From: Bacteroidota bacterium
GTDB taxonomy: Bacteria > Bacteroidota > Bacteroidia > NS11-12g > UBA955
Length of the DNA stretch: 10,530 bases
Assembly: GCA_009918425.1 (NCBI GenBank)
Contig: RGEC01000062.1
Location: 1 to 10,530, forward strand
Direction: 5' to 3'
The notes beneath the pieces were generated by a model. That model was not told the origin of the DNA. It saw nothing but the letters and a program-made list of their open reading frames with translations, and made no database searches. Positions 6,541 to 10,530 of this stretch are shown piece after piece. Each line of letters starts with the position of its first letter. Position 1 is the stretch's first letter. The position numbers and the translations under genes were made by a program.

Positions 6541-7428
6541 TTACGGCAAAACCTTTACCGATAATATGCGAATATCCTTTACAGGACGGTCGCCTTCACC
6601 GGTTTCTGCCGTTTGCATGGCTTCCAGCACATCATAACCTTTGGTTACAAATCCAAAAATGGTGTAATCCTTATCCAGAAACGGAGAACCACCCCAGGTA
6701 GCATAAATTTGTTTCACCCGCTGTGGGATTTTTTGATAATCAGTTTCAACCATAGGCCCGATTTTCTTTTCCAGTTCGCTCTGCAAATCCTGCAATGCGG
6801 CGCCATCTTGTCTTTGCGTGGCGACTTGGTAGCGCATCTGATAGGAAATATTTTCAGGATCCTGCATAAATCGCATGAATGCTTTCTGTTTGAGCACTTC
6901 CTTCATCTCTGCTGTGTTGACAGGTTTTCCGCTCACGATATAAAACTGACTGCCCGAACTTTTTCTTTCCGGATTTACTTCATCTCCTTGCCTTGCCGCG
7001 GCAAGGGCACCTTTGAAATGGTAAAGGGTATCTGAAATTTCGGCATCCAGTGTATAACCCGGACCACCTTGTCCAAGCATAGCTCCTGGTTTTGAACCCT
7101 TGCTTTCGGGATCACCGCCCTGCACCATAAATTCTTTTATAATTCGATGAAACAGGGTGCCTTCGTAATAGCGGGTGCGAACCAATTTCAGAAAGTTATC
7201 GCGGTGTTTGGGCGTGGCATCAAACAGCACCATTTCTATACGGCCAAGATCAGTGACCATTTCTACTTTTGTGTATTTTCTCATGGCAGCCGTATCCGGA
7301 GCCAGTGGTTTGTAGGTTTCATCAAGGGCTTTTCGCGTGCTGTCTACCTGATCGGTATGGCTGTTTTTAGACTGACATGCAGCAAGGGCAATCAGCATAA
7401 GCGTGGTTAAGACATGGTAAGTTCTCAT
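6541..7428 (-). CDS. Cyclophilin-type peptidyl-prolyl isomerase, lipoprotein
   Basis: 295 residues. The N-terminus is a lipoprotein signal (hydrophobic LTTLMLIALAAC; lipobox LAAC with Cys18), so the protein is probably anchored to a cell-envelope membrane facing the periplasm. There it would catalyse cis-trans isomerisation of prolyl bonds in folding proteins. The cyclophilin domain begins near residue 54. The catalytic segment FHRIIKEFMVQGGD (93-106) keeps the Arg, Phe and Gln of the family (R95, F100, Q103), and SSGSQFYIV (157-165) is the second conserved strand. The domain is then interrupted by ~85 residues (about 169-255) rich in charged helix-like sequence before it resumes with YTIFGFVTKGYDVLEAM. 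I recall similar inserts in Bacteroidota cyclophilins. Its ATG overlaps the previous stop by 4 bp (ATGA), so it is coupled to the upstream hypothetical gene. Confidence 0.9.
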   Translation of the reverse strand: MRTYHVLTTLMLIALAACQSKNSHTDQVDSTRKALDETYKPLAPDTAAMRKYTKVEMVTDLGRIEMVLFDATPKHRDNFLKLVRTRYYEGTLFHRIIKEFMVQGGDPESKGSKPGAMLGQGGPGYTLDAEISDTLYHFKGALAAARQGDEVNPERKSSGSQFYIVSGKPVNTAEMKEVLKQKAFMRFMQDPENISYQMRYQVATQRQDGAALQDLQSELEKKIGPMVETDYQKIPQRVKQIYATWGGSPFLDKDYTIFGFVTKGYDVLEAMQTAETGEGDRPVKDIRILSVKVLP

Positions 7429-7799
7429 ATCGTAAATAGGATGATTTCTTCTTTCTCGAAATATTCAATTATGTGTTGCCTGAGCACATGTTCCTGCTCA
7501 ATCAGGGTAAGGTTGGGGAGGGGTTTAATGTTTTCCCACAAAGGCCATCCCTTTTTATCGTGTCCATTCATGCGATAATATCCGGAGTAACTGAAGAGCT
7601 TGCAATTGGCCATGTGCATGAGGTAGGTTTTTTCTTCTTTGGTGAATTTTTTTTCTGGCAATTCGCCCAGTTCACGGATTCCAATCAGAAATAAAATGGC
7701 ATTCAGATCCGGTTTTTTATCAAACCGGTTTTCTAAAAAAACCATTACCTGAGACCATTTCAGGCGTATTTCATCATTGAGGGACAAACCGCTTTCCAC
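7425..7799 (-). CDS. Conserved Bacteroidota protein of unknown function
   Basis: 124 residues starting at GTG 7797-7799. There is no in-frame ATG before residue 19 and an in-frame stop lies about 18 bp upstream, so GTG is the best start. There is no signal peptide, no membrane helix and no catalytic motif I can name. Segments that look conserved are PDLNAILFLIGIRELG (about 30-45), KEEKTYLMHMANCKLFSYSGYY, and GWPLWENIKPLP near residues 84-95. It seems a small, mainly helical cytosolic protein. I recall similar ~130-residue hypothetical proteins across Bacteroidota, but no function. It overlaps the cyclophilin start by 4 bp and is divergent from the GH3 gene. No convincing promoter was found upstream on this strand. 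Confidence 0.75.
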   Translation of the reverse strand: MESGLSLNDEIRLKWSQVMVFLENRFDKKPDLNAILFLIGIRELGELPEKKFTKEEKTYLMHMANCKLFSYSGYYRMNGHDKKGWPLWENIKPLPNLTLIEQEHVLRQHIIEYFEKEEIILFTI

Positions 7800-7878
7800 G
7801 CTGCAAATTTCGGGTATTTATCTTCTATCCGGGCAATTATTACATATGCTTTTACAAATTCGTATTTTTGCCTCAGTA
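7800..7878. other. Divergent intergenic region
   Basis: This 79-bp A+T-rich gap separates the leftward hypothetical-cyclophilin pair from the rightward GH3-murQ pair. It holds the GH3 promoter. On the opposite strand only a degenerate -7 element (GAAATTTG, 4 nt from the GTG) is visible. Confidence 0.5.
7840..7870 (+). promoter_or_regulatory. Bacteroidota-type promoter for the GH3 gene
   Basis: TATTTTTG at 7863-7870 matches -7 TAnnTTTG. The -33 element is weak (TTA at 7840-7842, 20 nt upstream). The motif ends 8 nt before ATG 7879 and lies inside the longer open frame, which supports the internal start. Confidence 0.45.
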
Positions 7879-9429
7879 ATGAACGGACGTGATTTTTTAT
7901 CGCAATTGTTAAACCGTGGCTCTAAGATTACGGATATTTTCAATTTTAACCGCACCAAAGCGATAAAATGGCAGGAAACCACACTTAAGAAGATGCTTTT
8001 CAAGGCCAGAAATACAGAGTATGGCCGCAAATATGGTTTTGATGATATCATCATATCCAAAAACCCGTTGGAAGAATTCCGAAAGAGAGTGCCGCTGGTA
8101 ACCTACAGTCAGATGCATGATTTGTGGTTACGCCAATACAACGGTGAATCAGATATAACATGGCCGGGTCAGTGTACCCATTTTGCTTTAAGTTCAGGAA
8201 CAACTGAAGGTGCCAGCAAATACATACCGGTTACAAATGATCAGCTGAAAGCCATGATCAGGGCATCACGCCGGCAGCTGCTGGCTATGGCTCTTACAGA
8301 CGTGCCCAAGGATTTTCTTGCCAAAGATTACCTTATGTTAGGGGGCTGCACCGATTTAAATTACAATGGTATCAGTTACAGTGGAGATTTGAGCGGCATA
8401 ACCACCGCAAATATTCCTAACTGGTTTGAACGCTTTAGCCGTCCGGGCCCAGATATAACCGCCATCAAGGACTGGGAAGAAAAGGTAAACAGAATAGTTG
8501 AAGAAGCGCCCAAGTGGGATATTGTAATGCTGGCAGGAGCCCCATCATGGATGCGGTTGCTTATTGAGCGCATTATTAAGCGATACAATGTGAACAATAT
8601 TCACGAGATATGGCCCAATCTCAGCATATACTGCTGGGGTGCGGTGTCCCTGGCTCCTTACAAACAATCTCTGGATTCTATGATGGGCAGGCCAATAACC
8701 TATATGGAATCGTACCTGGCCAGTGAAGCCTATATTGCCAACCAAACCAAACCGCATGCTTCCGGAATGAGGCTGGTGTTCAGAAATAACACCTATTTTG
8801 AGTTTGTACCTTTCAATGAAGAGAATTTTGATGCCGACAGCAATTTAAAACCTACAGCAAAAGCAATTGGGCTTGAGGATGTGACAACGGATACTGATTA
8901 TGCCATTATTTTAACCACCTCCGCAGGTGCTTGGCGCTACATGATTGGAGACACCATACGTTTTACCAATCCGGATTCTTGTGAAATTAAAATTACCGGC
9001 AGAACCAAACAGTTTCTCAGCATCACGGGCGAACATCTCAGTGTAGACAATATGATGGAGGCGCTTCGCAGAACGGCTGAAGATTTTAAAACAGATTTTA
9101 CAGAATTTACCGTAAAAGGTTTAAAAGAAGGCAATGCATTTGCCCATCACTGGTATTTAGCCAATCATAATTCAGGTTTGGATGCAGAAGCCATACGCCG
9201 CAGCCTGGATCAGCACCTTCGCGAACTGAACGATGATTACCATACCGAGAGAATACATGTGCTTACCGGCATGTATTTGCAGGTTTTACCCGAACAGGTT
9301 TTTCTGGATTTTCTGGAAAAGCACCTTAAACTGGGCGGACAGAGCAAGTTTCCAAGGGTTTTGTCAGACAACCTATATGAGCTTTGGGTTGAACATGTAA
9401 ACGCATATACCAAACAATCGGCATCATGA
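7879..9429 (+). CDS. GH3-family acyl-adenylate-forming enzyme
   Basis: 516 residues from ATG 7879 (MNGRDFLSQLLNRGSK). The frame is open back to 7777, but that extension overlaps the divergent gene, is not family-like, and would contain the promoter. GH3 proteins belong to the adenylate-forming (ANL) superfamily. In plants they activate jasmonate, auxin or benzoates as AMP esters and join them to amino acids. Visible motifs are the ATP-binding loop SSGTTEGASKYIP (105-117), YMESYLASEAYI (275-286), YFEFVPFNEE (306-315), LTTSAGAWRYMIGDTIRF (345-362) and the hinge region GRTKQFLSITGEHL (374-387). All the nucleotide-binding elements look intact. The acyl substrate and acceptor of bacterial members are not known. 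The stop overlaps the murQ start by 4 bp, so the two are probably translated together. Family call is sure, function is open. Confidence 0.9.
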   Translation: MNGRDFLSQLLNRGSKITDIFNFNRTKAIKWQETTLKKMLFKARNTEYGRKYGFDDIIISKNPLEEFRKRVPLVTYSQMHDLWLRQYNGESDITWPGQCTHFALSSGTTEGASKYIPVTNDQLKAMIRASRRQLLAMALTDVPKDFLAKDYLMLGGCTDLNYNGISYSGDLSGITTANIPNWFERFSRPGPDITAIKDWEEKVNRIVEEAPKWDIVMLAGAPSWMRLLIERIIKRYNVNNIHEIWPNLSIYCWGAVSLAPYKQSLDSMMGRPITYMESYLASEAYIANQTKPHASGMRLVFRNNTYFEFVPFNEENFDADSNLKPTAKAIGLEDVTTDTDYAIILTTSAGAWRYMIGDTIRFTNPDSCEIKITGRTKQFLSITGEHLSVDNMMEALRRTAEDFKTDFTEFTVKGLKEGNAFAHHWYLANHNSGLDAEAIRRSLDQHLRELNDDYHTERIHVLTGMYLQVLPEQVFLDFLEKHLKLGGQSKFPRVLSDNLYELWVEHVNAYTKQSAS

Positions 9430-10229
9430 ATGTAACCGAGCAGGATTCGCACCATCAAAATCTGCACAAGCTCACATTTCCGGAGCTGCTTCAGGGTATA
9501 AATACGGAGGATATGGGCGTAGCCCTGTCAGTACAGGAAAAATTACCACAGATTGCAGCACTTTGCCAGCTTGTATATGAGAGAATGCATATCGGTGGCA
9601 GGCTGTTTTACATGGGAGCCGGTACCAGCGGACGTCTGGGCATAGTGGATGCCAGTGAATGTCCTCCCACCTATGGTGTTGAGCATGGTCGGGTGATTGG
9701 TATTATTGCAGGCGGTGATACCGCAATCAGAAAAGCTGTTGAATTTGCCGAAGATGATACTCAACAGGGATTCCGTGACTTGCAGGAATATAAAGTTAAC
9801 GAAATGGATGTAGTGGTAGGCATTTCTGCGAGCGGCCGCACACCATACGTGTTGGGGGCTTTGAATACATGCCGTGAAAACGGAATTGCAACCGGATGTA
9901 TCGTTTGTAATCCGGGGTCTGCCATTGCCACGGCCAGTGATGCTCCGGTGGAGGTTGTTACCGGACCGGAATTTGTTACCGGAAGCACACGCATGAAGGC
10001 AGGTACTGCCACCAAAATGATACTGAATATGATCACTACTTCGGTAATGATACGTTTGGGGCATGTAGTGGGCAATAAGATGGTGGATATGCAATTGAGC
10101 AACGATAAGCTCATAGAACGTGGTACCCGCATGGTAATGCAGTCTGTCGGACTATCTGAAACGGAAGCCAGAGAAATGCTTCTGAAATACGGCAGTGTCC
10201 GCAAAGCCATAGAAGCCGCCACCGCCTGA
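9426..10229 (+). CDS. murQ: N-acetylmuramic acid 6-phosphate etherase
   Basis: 267 residues. MurQ removes the D-lactyl ether from MurNAc-6-phosphate to give GlcNAc-6-phosphate, a cytosolic step in recycling or using peptidoglycan sugar. The SIS sugar-phosphate-binding fold is clear: LFYMGAGTSGRLGIVDASEC with PPTYG (60-84), GISASGRTPYVLGAL in the middle, and GNKMVDMQLSNDKL near 217-230. The two acidic residues shown to matter in E. coli (Glu83 and Glu114) align with Glu78 (ASEC) and Glu109 (AEDD), at the same spacing of 31. N-terminal EQDS and NTED are family-typical. The length fits Bacteroidota members and is ~30 residues shorter than E. coli MurQ. No kinase (AnmK) or MurNAc phosphotransferase lies in the window, so the source of its substrate is not seen. 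The start overlaps the GH3 stop as ATGA. Confidence 0.95.
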   Translation: MNVTEQDSHHQNLHKLTFPELLQGINTEDMGVALSVQEKLPQIAALCQLVYERMHIGGRLFYMGAGTSGRLGIVDASECPPTYGVEHGRVIGIIAGGDTAIRKAVEFAEDDTQQGFRDLQEYKVNEMDVVVGISASGRTPYVLGALNTCRENGIATGCIVCNPGSAIATASDAPVEVVTGPEFVTGSTRMKAGTATKMILNMITTSVMIRLGHVVGNKMVDMQLSNDKLIERGTRMVMQSVGLSETEAREMLLKYGSVRKAIEAATA

Positions 10230-10230
10230 T

Positions 10231-10264
10231 TTTGCCTAAATCCGCAGGGAAATCGTTATTTTTG
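10231..10264 (+). promoter_or_regulatory. Bacteroidota-type promoter for gltX
   Basis: TTTG (10231-10234), a 22-nt spacer, then TATTTTTG (10257-10264), matching -33/-7 of Bacteroidota. The spacer is slightly long. The -7 element ends 8 nt before the gltX ATG, so the mRNA would be nearly leaderless. It begins right after the murQ stop, so gltX may be transcribed separately. Confidence 0.55.
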
Positions 10265-10272
10265 CACCTTTT

Positions 10273-10530
10273 ATGTCCCGTCCCGTAAGAGTTCGTTTTG
10301 CTCCCAGTCCTACCGGTCCTCTCCACATTGGTGGCGTCCGCACGGCTTTATACAACTTTCTTTTTGCCCGCAAACACAGCGGTACTATGATTCTCAGGAT
10401 TGAAGATACCGATCAGAATCGCTTTGTGCCGGGTGCTGAGGCCTATATTATAGAAGCTTTGAAGTGGGTAGGCATTGAAATTGATGAGGGTCCGGAAAAC
10501 GGTGGTCCTCATGCCCCTTACCGCCAAAGT
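10273..10530 (+). CDS. gltX: Glutamyl-tRNA synthetase, N-terminal part (cut by window edge)
   Basis: 86 codons are visible from ATG 10273-10275; the gene (usually ~500 codons) continues past the right edge. The protein starts MSRPVRVRFAPSPTGPLHIG and continues GVRTALYNFLFARKH. This is the class I synthetase N-terminus with the GluRS form of the HIGH motif (FAPSPTGPLHIGG, residues 9-21). LRIEDTDQNRF (about 41-51) and ALKWVGIEIDEGP follow, as in bacterial GluRS. The enzyme charges tRNA-Glu with glutamate in the cytosol. It lies 43 bp after murQ on the same strand. The gene is unrelated in function to murQ and GH3. Confidence 0.95.
   Translation, partial: MSRPVRVRFAPSPTGPLHIGGVRTALYNFLFARKHSGTMILRIEDTDQNRFVPGAEAYIIEALKWVGIEIDEGPENGGPHAPYRQS

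Noticed and set aside
7777..7878. N-terminal 34-codon extension of the GH3 gene
   Set aside because: It overlaps the divergent gene, contains the TATTTTTG promoter element, and GH3 similarity begins only after the internal ATG.
9543..10222. Long antisense open frames across murQ
   Set aside because: They overlap a strongly conserved enzyme gene and show no family features of their own.

Overview
This window is not one genome. The sequence reads as three unrelated pieces joined end to end, which suggests a metagenomic contig or chimeric clone, probably from water containing giant viruses, Burkholderiales-type bacteria and Bacteroidota. Piece 1 (about 1-3733, + strand) looks like a nucleocytoplasmic giant virus (Mimiviridae/Mesomimiviridae-like). 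It has three tightly packed same-strand genes: the C-terminal part of a probable virion protein, a lineage-specific proline-rich protein, and a large BCS1-type AAA ATPase whose 3' end is cut off. Piece 2 (about 3734-4035, - strand) is roughly 300 bp holding the leader and first 58 codons of a proteobacterial MFS metabolite/H+ symporter. Piece 3 (about 4036-10530) is a Bacteroidota chromosome segment.

The Bacteroidota piece has two divergent arms. The leftward arm reads hypothetical protein -> cyclophilin lipoprotein (ATGA overlap) -> intrinsic terminator/attenuator -> rimP -> nusA -> infB, with infB cut off by the second junction. This is the conserved ribosome-maturation, transcription-factor and initiation-factor operon. 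The rightward arm reads GH3-family acyl-adenylating enzyme -> murQ (ATGA overlap) -> gltX, which runs off the right edge. Promoters of the Bacteroidota type (-7 TAnnTTTG, upstream TTG about 20 nt away) can be seen before rimP, infB, the GH3 gene and gltX. Three of the four end only 8-10 nt before the start codon, which implies very short leaders.

The bacterial arms are mostly conserved housekeeping. The more notable points are the two chimeric junctions, a terminator-like hairpin lying between the rimP promoter and its start codon, a strong hairpin in the unusually long nusA-infB spacer, the translational coupling of GH3 to MurQ, and the viral AAA protein with a charged insert and a long C-terminal extension. 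I found no CRISPR array, tRNA, rRNA, transposase or convincing undescribed defence system.
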